NCBI GenBank assembly: GCA_947623705.1
Contig: CANQHT010000018.1
Span: 1 to 16,508 of the forward strand
Length of the DNA: 16,508 nucleotides
Direction of reading: 5' to 3'
From: an uncultured Bacilli bacterium
GTDB taxonomy: Bacteria; Bacillota_I; Bacilli_A; RF39; UBA660
Below, piece by piece: positions 7,750 to 14,433 of this stretch. Below the pieces are notes generated by a model, which saw nothing but the letters and a program-made list of their open reading frames with translations, made no database searches and was not told where the DNA came from. Position numbers and translations under genes: made by a program. Positions within the stretch are counted from its first letter, which is position 1; each line of letters begins with the position of its first letter.

Positions 7750-7778
7750 ATTATAAAATATTCCCCCCCCCGAGTCAA
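7750..7778 (-). promoter_or_regulatory. Promoter of the BspA-like gene with a G9 tract in the spacer (putative phase-variable)
   Basis: Minus strand TTGACT (7778-7773), a 17-base spacer consisting of C, nine G and AATATTT, then TATAAT (7755-7750). Near-consensus boxes at the optimal 17-base distance predict strong expression as sequenced. Gain or loss of G by slipped-strand mispairing would change the spacing, as in known phase-variable promoters of Neisseria such as porA and opc. Confidence 0.85.
7763..7771 (-). repeat. Homopolymeric G9 (C9 on the plus strand) tract
   Basis: Nine consecutive C on the given strand in otherwise very AT-rich sequence. No other G/C homopolymer of this length was noticed in the window. 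It lies exactly between the -35 and -10 boxes of the surface-protein gene. Confidence 0.97.
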
Positions 7779-7782
7779 CTAG

Positions 7783-7808
7783 AAAAAAACAACCTCATCA
7801 GAGATTGC
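7783..7808 (-). terminator. Terminator of prfB
   Basis: Minus strand CAATCTC (7807-7801), loop TGAT, GAGGTTG (7796-7790), with one wobble pair, then seven T. It ends five bases before the -35 of the BspA-like gene, insulating that promoter from upstream transcription. Confidence 0.85.
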
Positions 7809-7817
7809 TTACATAAT

Positions 7818-8877
7818 TTATTTAATATTTTTTAAATTATAATCTAATAATTCATATATATCGCCATCTAATATTTTATCTGGTTCATTACTTTCAAAAT
7901 TACTACGATAATCTTTAACTAATTTATATGGTTCTAAAATATAACTTCTTATTTGACTACCAAAATCTATATTCTTTTGATTATCTTTTAAAGAATTAAT
8001 TTTAACATTTTCTTCTTCTAAAGATTTTTCATATAATTTATTTTTTAAAATTTTTAAAGCCATTTCTTTATTTTTTAATTGACTTCTTTCATTTTGACAA
8101 GTAACTACTATTTTAGATGGTAAATGGGTTATTCTTACAGCGGAATTTGAAGTATTAACGGATTGACCACCGGCACCACTTGAATGATACACGTCTATTT
8201 TTAAATCATTTTCATTTATTTCAATATTGGGTATATCATTAAATTCGGGAGTAACTGTTACTGAGGCAAAAGAGGTATGTCTTCTTTTGTTAGCATCAAA
8301 GGGACTAATTCTAACTAAACGGTGAACACCACTCTCTTTTTTTAAATAACCATAAGCATTATCGCCTTTAATTAATAATAAGGCTGATTTAATCCCAGCT
8401 TCTTCTCCTGGAGTTGTATAAATTATTTCATAATTATAATTATATTTTTCACAAAATCTTTCATACATTCTTAAAAGCATATCGGCCCAATCACAAGATT
8501 CAGTACCCCCTGCTCCGGGATGAATTTCTAAATAACAATTAAGATTATCATATTCCCCATTTAAATGGGTTTCTTTTTCTAATTCCATTATCTTATTATT
8601 TAAAATTGTATATTCTTTATTAAATTCTTCTTCAGAAAAATCACTTGCTAATAAATTTAAAGTATCTACTTCTTCTTTTAAAGTATCAAAATTATTAATT
8701 ATTTTTTTTAAATGTTGATATTCTTTATTAATTTTGTTGGCTTTATCAAAATCATTCCAGAATCCATCAGTATTTATTTGATTTTCTAATTCATTTGCTT
8801 TATCTTTTAATGAAGCAATGTCAAAGTGACCTCCCAATAGATTCTAAAGTTTCTTTTAAATTTTCTAAATTATTCAT
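7818..8877 (-). CDS. prfB: Peptide chain release factor 2, expressed through a programmed +1 frameshift
   Basis: RF2 recognises UGA and UAA in the ribosomal A site and triggers hydrolysis of peptidyl-tRNA. The gene is in two frames: codons 1-18 (MNNLENLKETLESIGRSL) from ATG 8877 end at an in-frame TGA (8823-8821), and the remaining 334 codons continue in the +1 frame from GAC at 8822. Total about 352 residues. The SPF stop-codon recognition motif (191-193, VRISPF) and the catalytic GGQ loop (236-238, SGAGGQSVN) are present, followed by the family's VRITHLP and basic C-terminus. The ATG has an AAGGGGAT ribosome site and lies 12 bases after the preceding gene, so it is probably co-transcribed. 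Low RF2 slows termination at the internal UGA and raises frameshifting, a classical autoregulation. Confidence 0.96.
8821..8835 (-). other. prfB programmed +1 ribosomal frameshift site
   Basis: Minus strand GGG AGG TCA CTT TGA C: a Shine-Dalgarno-like GGGAGG, a three-base spacer, the slippery CTT codon and the UGA stop followed by C. This is the same layout as AGGGGG-TAT-CTT-TGA-C of E. coli prfB. The ribosome slips from CUU to UUU and continues with GAC. Confidence 0.96.
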
Positions 8878-8889
8878 ATATATATCCCC

Positions 8890-10473
8890 TTAATTAATAG
8901 TTACTATTTGATTTACTTCGCCTTCATTATAAGTAATATGAACTTCATCATCTTTAGTAATAAAAGGTAAAAGATTTTTATTTATAGAAATACTAGCACT
9001 ATAATATTCGCCATCAGTATCAGTTAAATAATACATGGTATTACCATCAATTACGGCCGTTGTAACTTCACTTATAACAATATCTTTTTCTTTAACATTA
9101 GAAGTATCAATTGTAGTATTTTCAACCAAATACTTTTTAGCAGCGGCTTCAATACCTAGTGAAGCATCACTTACGACAACTTTTTGATAATCAGCTACAT
9201 CAATGAAAGCATACATTTTAACTAAACCAGCATTATCTTTTAAACTTAATAAATAAGTTGGTTTATTATTTAAATTAATTAAAAGTGGAAATGATGCTTC
9301 ATAACCTTTTTCTTGAACTAAACCCTCGGCAGAAGCCATGGCACTAAATTCTTCCGCTCCAGGAGAGGCATAATAATTAGTTTCTTTAGTTCTTAAATTA
9401 ACTAGAATAAATCCTAAATTAGATTCATCACTAGAAACTGATGTAATACCTGTATATAAATAAACATCATCATCCATAACTAAATAATTATAACCTTCGG
9501 TAGTATTAATAACATCTTTTTGACCAAAGATAGAATTCCAGAAACCATTCCTGTATTCACCCCAGTTATCAACTTGTTCAATAACAAGACTGGCACTATA
9601 AACATGATCTACCCATGTAGGTATTTCATCTTTGGTATATTTCTTACTTTCCCCGGTAATTGGGTCTAAAATAACGGCTCCATTAATTTCTTTTTTCATA
9701 CCAACACCAATATATTTAACTGTTGGGACTATCCAATAAGGATGACCTTCATTATCAATTTCAAAAGATGCTTCATCAAAAATCGTAAATGGATAACTAA
9801 TTCTTAGTTTTCTATTTAAATCTTCAAAAAAGCAAGCACTTGGAACATAACGCATTCCTTTATCTAATTCTTCTAAAGATGAACTACCATTAACAGAATT
9901 TACTTTAATATAACCTTTAATACCTTCTTTACGATTAGTAAAATATTTAATTAAACCTGCATATTCTAAAGGCGTAACCCGTACTATTTCATTATTATAA
10001 TTTATTTGAGTATATAAATCACTAACATAAAATTGACTAACCCAAGAGGTAAATTCCCCCATTTTCCGATCTCCTAATTTTTGACTACTGTCTTTATCAA
10101 TTAAAGGAGTCTTGGTAAAATCTACTAAAGCAACATCTTTAACAAATTCATGGGTTTCATCTACAGTTATTCTTTCACTATAACTTTTAGCACTAAATAA
10201 GGGAGATACAATAAAATTGATTAAAATAATTAAAACAAGCAATGTTGGAATAGAAATAGTTAGACAAGTAGTAAAACGATTAATTTCAGAGCGTCTTCCT
10301 CTTAAAACATAAGTAATGTCACTTGATAAATTAACAAAAATGATGATTACTAACATCATAAATAGATATGTCCAAAATAAAGGACTGCTTAAATTAATAG
10401 GTGGTAAAATAAAATAATAAAGTAATAAAGCAAGCACAACAACAATTAAAACATTAATAATATTCTTTTTCAT
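8890..10473 (-). CDS. Conserved multi-pass membrane protein of unknown function, 527 residues
   Basis: Three N-terminal membrane helices (about residues 4-24, 32-50 and 72-95) precede a soluble region of about 430 residues. That region contains well-formed segments such as GMRYVPSACFFEDLNRKLR, HPYWIVPTVK, GAVILDPITGESKKY, WVDHVYSASL, NGFWNSIFGQKDV and GAEEFSAMASAEG. From memory, similar proteins occur in many gut Bacillota, sometimes labelled CvpA-like or Tat-like, but their role is not established and I assign none. The start was set at ATG 10473 because GAGG lies about six bases upstream, whereas the in-frame ATG at 10497 is part of the TATAAT box. It is followed 12 bases later by prfB, with no terminator between, so prfB is probably expressed from this promoter. 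Confidence 0.75.
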   Translation of the reverse strand: MKKNIINVLIVVVLALLLYYFILPPINLSSPLFWTYLFMMLVIIIFVNLSSDITYVLRGRRSEINRFTTCLTISIPTLLVLIILINFIVSPLFSAKSYSERITVDETHEFVKDVALVDFTKTPLIDKDSSQKLGDRKMGEFTSWVSQFYVSDLYTQINYNNEIVRVTPLEYAGLIKYFTNRKEGIKGYIKVNSVNGSSSLEELDKGMRYVPSACFFEDLNRKLRISYPFTIFDEASFEIDNEGHPYWIVPTVKYIGVGMKKEINGAVILDPITGESKKYTKDEIPTWVDHVYSASLVIEQVDNWGEYRNGFWNSIFGQKDVINTTEGYNYLVMDDDVYLYTGITSVSSDESNLGFILVNLRTKETNYYASPGAEEFSAMASAEGLVQEKGYEASFPLLINLNNKPTYLLSLKDNAGLVKMYAFIDVADYQKVVVSDASLGIEAAAKKYLVENTTIDTSNVKEKDIVISEVTTAVIDGNTMYYLTDTDGEYYSASISINKNLLPFITKDDEVHITYNEGEVNQIVTIN

Positions 10474-10495
10474 ATTTTCCTCTTTTCTTATCTCC

Positions 10496-10504
10496 ATTAT
10501 ACCA
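10496..10504 (-). promoter_or_regulatory. Extended -10 promoter of the membrane protein-prfB operon
   Basis: Minus strand TGGTATAAT (10504-10496), a TGn-extended perfect -10 box with no good -35 at 16-18 bases. The predicted start near 10489 leaves a leader of about 16 bases before ATG 10473. Confidence 0.6.
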
Positions 10505-10519
10505 TTATTTTCACATAAA

Positions 10520-10550
10520 TAAAAAGACTATTTAGTTCGCACTAATTTAG
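10520..10550 (-). terminator. Possible weak terminator after the 256-residue gene
   Basis: Minus strand CTA-AA-TTAGT, loop GCGA, ACTAA-A-TAG: an interrupted stem of 5 plus 3 pairs followed by TCTTTTTATTT. It overlaps the end of the coding region and the promoter area of the next gene. AT-rich and irregular, so uncertain. Confidence 0.4.
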
Positions 10551-11298
10551 CCTTTCTTTCCAAATCAACTATTTCATAATTTGTAACTGAATGATTACTT
10601 AAATCATACTCTACAAAATCTTCTTCACTATCTAAAAATAATTTTACTGATAAATCAGAAACAATAGGCATAGCCACAATTCCATTAATCGCAGATTCGG
10701 TAATTTTAGTAATATGTTCATCAATATTAATTAACATCGCAAAATAATATTCCGTATTAATTATTTTCTTAATAAAATACAACCAAAATTGTAAATCTTT
10801 AACATAAGGAATAGTTAAATGCTCTTTATTTAAATTAATTGTCCCTCTTTGTAAATATTCTTGATATTGTTCATAGTAAGCATATCTTGATTCTTCTAAA
10901 GCATAAAGTAGTTCATTAATACTTTTTATTTGTTTAGATGAATCTTTAACTACTACTTTATTTATAACTTTTAAAAAGCCATTACCTAAATCAGTTGTTT
11001 CAATATTACTAATTTTTTCTTTAATGTTTTTAAGAATTTGATAAATAATAGCAAAGTATAAATGTTCCCGACTTAAAACATTAATTAATTTAGAATCTAG
11101 TGATGCATCAATTTCTATATCTGGTAAAAGAAAATCTTCTAATTTAACCGCTATTGGTTTAGTATCATTTAGATTAATATTATAATCTTTTAAAAATTTG
11201 GTAATAAGATAATCTTTTTCCTGTTCATCACTTAAGCAAATATGTTGATGGTTATTATTTTCAATAATACTTTTTTCTAGTAGTTTAATATTTTCCAT
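10528..11298 (-). CDS. Hypothetical cytoplasmic protein, 256 residues
   Basis: I do not recognise a family. There is no signal peptide and no clear membrane helix; the protein looks mainly helical, with aromatic-rich stretches (SRYAYYEQYQEYLQRG, LQFWLYFIKKIINTEYYF) and a C-terminal strand-rich part (IVAMPIVSDLSVKLFLDSEE). No Walker A motif, metal-binding cluster or HTH could be seen. The ATG at 11298 follows AAAGGA by about 11 bases, a rather long spacing. It has its own extended -10 promoter and stands between the SH3/NlpC-P60 hydrolase and the conserved membrane protein, all on the same strand, so a partner role in envelope functions is possible but only suggested by position. Ends in TAG, unlike most neighbours. 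Confidence 0.6.
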   Translation of the reverse strand: MENIKLLEKSIIENNNHQHICLSDEQEKDYLITKFLKDYNINLNDTKPIAVKLEDFLLPDIEIDASLDSKLINVLSREHLYFAIIYQILKNIKEKISNIETTDLGNGFLKVINKVVVKDSSKQIKSINELLYALEESRYAYYEQYQEYLQRGTINLNKEHLTIPYVKDLQFWLYFIKKIINTEYYFAMLINIDEHITKITESAINGIVAMPIVSDLSVKLFLDSEEDFVEYDLSNHSVTNYEIVDLERKAKLVRTK

Positions 11299-11326
11299 AG
11301 AGGGTACATTCCTTTCTGCATTGAAG

Positions 11327-11335
11327 ATTATATCA
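11327..11335 (-). promoter_or_regulatory. Extended -10 promoter of the 256-residue hypothetical gene
   Basis: Minus strand TGATATAAT (11335-11327), a TGn-extended perfect -10 box; no good -35 at the usual distance. Start predicted near 11320. Confidence 0.55.
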
Positions 11336-11364
11336 TTTATTTCTTATCTTGTGTTAAATATTTG

Positions 11365-12957
11365 CTATTTTCCTACTAAAACTACCCGATTTATCTTTTT
11401 TAAATATGATGAATTTACTGTTAATTCCGTTTTAACTACTTGCATATCACTACCAGAAGCGTGAATTATATAAGGTTTATTATTATCCTCACCAATATAT
11501 AACATTACATGACCACTTTGAAATAATAAACTTGGTTCGGTATTTTTAATTAAATTTAATTTATCAGTTGGAGTTTTATTTTCTAAACTTGTAATAGTTC
11601 CCACACTTTTATTTTGACTAGATGTGTTTCTTGGGAAGGTAAAACCAAAAACACGATATATATTACTTACAAAACTAGAACAATCAACGCCATTATCAAG
11701 GCCTCCCCAACTATACTTGATACCTAAATATTTAGTAGCTAATTCAATAATATTTTCTTTGGTATAAGGAAGATACCCTATACTAGCCTGATCTTTTGAA
11801 ATACTTACATTAGTCATTTTAACAAAACCATCACTACCTTTAGTAGATAATATAACATTTAAATTATTATTATTACTTCCAACAAAAGGTAATTTAACAC
11901 TCATATCTAAAGTAACATTATTTATATTTACTACAGGTTCTGTAATAACAATAAAATTTTTATTATTAATAAGATAATTTAAATCTTCATCTTTAGCATA
12001 AGCCACATTATCTTTTAAAACCCAACCAACATAGAAAGGACTTATTACAAAATACCATTCTTTATCTAAACTTTCATGAACAATTAGAACTGGGGTATTG
12101 ACATGTAATTCCGTTTCTTGTAATCTATCAAAATCTTTTTTATTTTTATTATCATAAAAATAGATATTAGTGGGAAAACTTCTTAAATTAGTTCTTTTAA
12201 CAATTATACCTTTCGTGATACTATTTAAATCTATAATATTATCTAAAGCCCGGTTATCTAAAATATTTTGGGTAGTCGTACTATTTAATTCTAAATCACC
12301 ATCATATTTTGGTAATTTAGGTAAATTATATGTAGTAATATATTCTTCAATTTTTTCTTTACTTAAACTTTTTATATTATTAATATCATAATACATATCT
12401 GTTTTATTAATGATTTTTTTATTATATTCAAGTATTTCAGCAGTTGTTAAAATAACTGGATTTGGATTAGTAGTATTATCAGGTTTAGAATTAGTATTTG
12501 TGTTTGGTTTAGTTTCAGTATTAGTACTAGGTTTTGTATTATCTGAATTATTATTATCTACTTCTGGTCTAGAATTATCTACTACTGGATTATCATTAGG
12601 TATACTTTCATTGTTTATTGGTACTTTTTTAATAATTAAACCGCCATTAATTAAATCATCGATAGTTAAATAATTATTTTCTAATATATCCTTCAAAGTA
12701 TAAACATCTCCATCAAGGTATTTTATGGTTATATTAGAACTTTTGCTACAGACTAAATAATATGTATATTCACTATCTTTAAATAACTCTTCTTCATAGT
12801 CATCACACGTAGTAGTAACGTTTGTTATCTTAAAAACATTAGTTGTTATTTTATCAGTTTTTATAGTATTATTAAGTTTAGGAATACTACTATAAATTAA
12901 CATTCCATTAATAATTAGAAGAGTTATAAAAATATAAAACAAAGTATTATTTTTCAA
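11365..12957 (-). CDS. Membrane-anchored SH3-domain NlpC/P60 (C40) peptidoglycan hydrolase
   Basis: 530 residues. An N-terminal membrane helix (about 6-24) is followed by a domain ending KKVP, an Asn/Thr/Pro-rich linker (about 115-167), a region around 170-245, and a bacterial SH3-type domain (about 248-320: IVKRTNLRSFPTN, DFDRLQETEL, WYFVISPFYVGWV). The C-terminal NlpC/P60 domain starts at about 402, with catalytic Cys426 (GVDCSSFV), His483 (SGHVMLYIG) and His499 (YIIHASG). This domain order matches the SH3b1/NlpC-P60 family of endopeptidases that cut between D-Glu and the third residue of peptidoglycan stem peptides, in the extracytoplasmic space. The start is a TTG at 12957, with AAGGTGG five bases upstream; the in-frame GTG at 12966 overlaps that ribosome site. 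Own promoter inside the end of metK. Ends in TAG. Confidence 0.88.
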   Translation of the reverse strand: MKNNTLFYIFITLLIINGMLIYSSIPKLNNTIKTDKITTNVFKITNVTTTCDDYEEELFKDSEYTYYLVCSKSSNITIKYLDGDVYTLKDILENNYLTIDDLINGGLIIKKVPINNESIPNDNPVVDNSRPEVDNNNSDNTKPSTNTETKPNTNTNSKPDNTTNPNPVILTTAEILEYNKKIINKTDMYYDINNIKSLSKEKIEEYITTYNLPKLPKYDGDLELNSTTTQNILDNRALDNIIDLNSITKGIIVKRTNLRSFPTNIYFYDNKNKKDFDRLQETELHVNTPVLIVHESLDKEWYFVISPFYVGWVLKDNVAYAKDEDLNYLINNKNFIVITEPVVNINNVTLDMSVKLPFVGSNNNNLNVILSTKGSDGFVKMTNVSISKDQASIGYLPYTKENIIELATKYLGIKYSWGGLDNGVDCSSFVSNIYRVFGFTFPRNTSSQNKSVGTITSLENKTPTDKLNLIKNTEPSLLFQSGHVMLYIGEDNNKPYIIHASGSDMQVVKTELTVNSSYLKKINRVVLVGK

Positions 12958-12999
12958 GAAAACCACCTTAATATTATTATGTTTAATTTAATTAATTTT

Positions 13000-13028
13000 A
13001 TTATACTTGTATTAATTTATTTTGACAA
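13000..13028 (-). promoter_or_regulatory. Sigma-A promoter of the SH3/NlpC-P60 gene
   Basis: Minus strand TTGTCA (13028-13023), 17-base spacer, TATAAT (13005-13000). The -35 lies in the last codons of metK and the spacer covers its stop codon. Start predicted near 12993, giving a leader of about 36 bases. Confidence 0.75.
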
Positions 13029-14124
13029 TCTTCTCCCATGGATATTTAACACTCCCAAAATGATAATCTTTAGTTACTTCCGCATATTTAATATTTTTCA
13101 AATTTAAACTTTCAATAATATTTTTAGGTCGAAAATCAAAATTATCTAAAACAATTTGTTTAATTTTAGCAACTGGAATTTTATTAGTATTAAAGGTTTC
13201 GATATCAACCATAACGGGTTTAGATACTCCAATAGCGTAAGCTACTCTTACTTCACATTCTTGGGCTAAATTATTCGCCACAATATTTTTCGCAACAAAT
13301 CTCGCATAATAAGTGGCACTCCGGTCAACTTTAGTATAATCTTTACCACTGAAAGCACCACCACCATGATGGGCAAGAGTGCCATAAGTATCGACCATTA
13401 TTTTTCTACCTGTTACACCGGTATCAGCAACTGGACCGCCAATTACAAAGCGACCGGTTGGATTAATTAATATTAATGTATCTTTAGTTAAATATCCCTT
13501 TGGTATTACTTCTTTTATAACATACTTAATAATTTCTTCTCTTAAAAGATCTAAATCTTTGTCCGCATCATGTTGACAAGAAATTACGATTGTTTTGACA
13601 TAATTCTTATTATTATTTTCTTCTAAGGTAACTTGAGCTTTACCATCTGGTCTTAAACCTGAAATGATATTTTCTTTCCTTACTATTTCTAATCTTTTAG
13701 TTAACTTATGGGCAAGATTTAAAGCGAGTGGCATATAATTTTCCGTTTTATTAGTGGCATAACCATACATTATTCCTTGATCACCTGCCCCAATATCTTC
13801 TTTATTTACTCCTTGAGCAATATCTGGCGATTGTTTACTAATATTAATGCTAATGTCACAAGTATTGCCATTAAATAATAATTCATCTTTAGAATAACCA
13901 ACATCATTAATAACATTCCTTACTATTTTTGGAATATCGGGTGAACATTTACTAGTAACTTCTCCCATAATATAGACTTTGTTTTGACTAATTGCCACCT
14001 CACAAGCCACTTTGGAATCTTTATCTTCCTCTAGATAAGCATCTAAAATAGAATCAGCAATTAAATCACTCAATTTATCTGGATGACCAAATGTTACTGA
14101 TTCTGCCGTAAATAATTTTTTCAT
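13012..14124 (-). CDS. metK: S-adenosylmethionine synthetase (methionine adenosyltransferase)
   Basis: 370 residues, somewhat shorter than the usual 380-400. Makes S-adenosylmethionine from ATP and methionine. Seen: FTAESVTFGHPDK at 5-17 with His14 and Asp16 of the active site, the GAGDQG signature (112-117), DGKAQV (160-165), DTGVTGRKIMVDTYG (from 234) and the P-loop-like GGGAFSGKD (254-262), followed by DRSA. The protein is divergent: Phe12 replaces the Glu seen in the common SV(S/T)EGHPDK form, and CQHDADKDLDLL replaces the usual QHD segment. ATG at 14124 with a strong AAAAGGAGG ribosome site. A SAM-I riboswitch upstream makes expression low when SAM is plentiful. No terminator was seen after the gene; the promoter of the next gene begins inside its end. 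Confidence 0.96.
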   Translation of the reverse strand: MKKLFTAESVTFGHPDKLSDLIADSILDAYLEEDKDSKVACEVAISQNKVYIMGEVTSKCSPDIPKIVRNVINDVGYSKDELLFNGNTCDISINISKQSPDIAQGVNKEDIGAGDQGIMYGYATNKTENYMPLALNLAHKLTKRLEIVRKENIISGLRPDGKAQVTLEENNNKNYVKTIVISCQHDADKDLDLLREEIIKYVIKEVIPKGYLTKDTLILINPTGRFVIGGPVADTGVTGRKIMVDTYGTLAHHGGGAFSGKDYTKVDRSATYYARFVAKNIVANNLAQECEVRVAYAIGVSKPVMVDIETFNTNKIPVAKIKQIVLDNFDFRPKNIIESLNLKNIKYAEVTKDYHFGSVKYPWEKIVKIN

Positions 14125-14149
14125 ATATATTCCTCCTTTTAATTTACCT

Positions 14150-14189
14150 CAAAAGAAAAAGCACTTAAAGATAATCTCTCTAAATGCTT
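14150..14189 (-). terminator. SAM-riboswitch expression-platform terminator with alternative antiterminator
   Basis: Minus strand AAGCATTTAGAGA (14189-14177), loop GATTA, TCTTTAAGTGCTT (14171-14159): 13 pairs with two G-U wobbles, then TTTTTCTTTT. The competing pairing is TAAGGATAATC (14200-14190) with GATTATCTTTA (14176-14166), 11 pairs with one wobble. It uses the 3' strand of aptamer stem P1, so ligand binding and antitermination exclude each other. Confidence 0.88.
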
Positions 14190-14195
14190 GATTAT

Positions 14196-14289
14196 CCTTA
14201 TCTTTCGGTATTTACCGTAGGATTTAGCACCTAATTAAATAGGTTGCTGGACTTCGTCGGGCCTATTCCCTCCATCACTCTTAATAAGG
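14196..14289 (-). ncRNA. SAM-I (S-box) riboswitch aptamer upstream of metK
   Basis: Minus strand: P1 CCTTATT (14289-14283) pairs with GATAAGG (14202-14196). Between them are the conserved S-box elements AAGAGTGATGGAGGGA, GGCCCGACGAAGTCCAGCAA CC, GGTGCTAAATCC and a final hairpin CGGTA-AA-TACCG. The order and core sequences match the SAM-I class, which binds S-adenosylmethionine and causes premature termination. Its position before metK, its promoter and the terminator downstream complete a standard OFF switch controlling SAM synthesis by its product. Confidence 0.95.
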
Positions 14290-14317
14290 TAAATTTTTAA
14301 AAATTATTTATAATTTA

Positions 14318-14346
14318 ATTATAAGCAAAACTTATTTATTTGTAAA
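14318..14346 (-). promoter_or_regulatory. Sigma-A promoter of the metK riboswitch transcript
   Basis: Minus strand TTTACA (14346-14341), 17-base spacer, TATAAT (14323-14318). Start near 14311, about 22 bases before aptamer stem P1; total leader about 187 bases. Confidence 0.7.
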
Positions 14347-14378
14347 TATTTTTTAAATGTATTTAAATGAAAGATTTA

Positions 14379-14407
14379 TTGACTAAAAATTATTACTTTA
14401 TTATAAT
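14379..14407 (+). promoter_or_regulatory. Sigma-A promoter of the plus-strand interrupted gene
   Basis: Plus strand TTGACT (14379-14384), 17-base spacer, TATAAT (14402-14407). Near-consensus, start expected near 14414, just before the GAGGAG ribosome site. Divergent from the metK promoter. Confidence 0.8.
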
Positions 14408-14433
14408 TAAAATGAAAGTAGAGGAGAAAGAAT

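Noticed and set aside
10474..10497. ATG at 10497 as the start of the membrane protein
   Set aside because: It is part of the TGGTATAAT promoter element, so it would lie upstream of the mRNA start; ATG 10473 has a proper GAGG site.
12958..12966. GTG at 12966 as the start of the NlpC/P60 gene
   Set aside because: It overlaps the AAGGTGG ribosome site, which is spaced correctly for TTG 12957.
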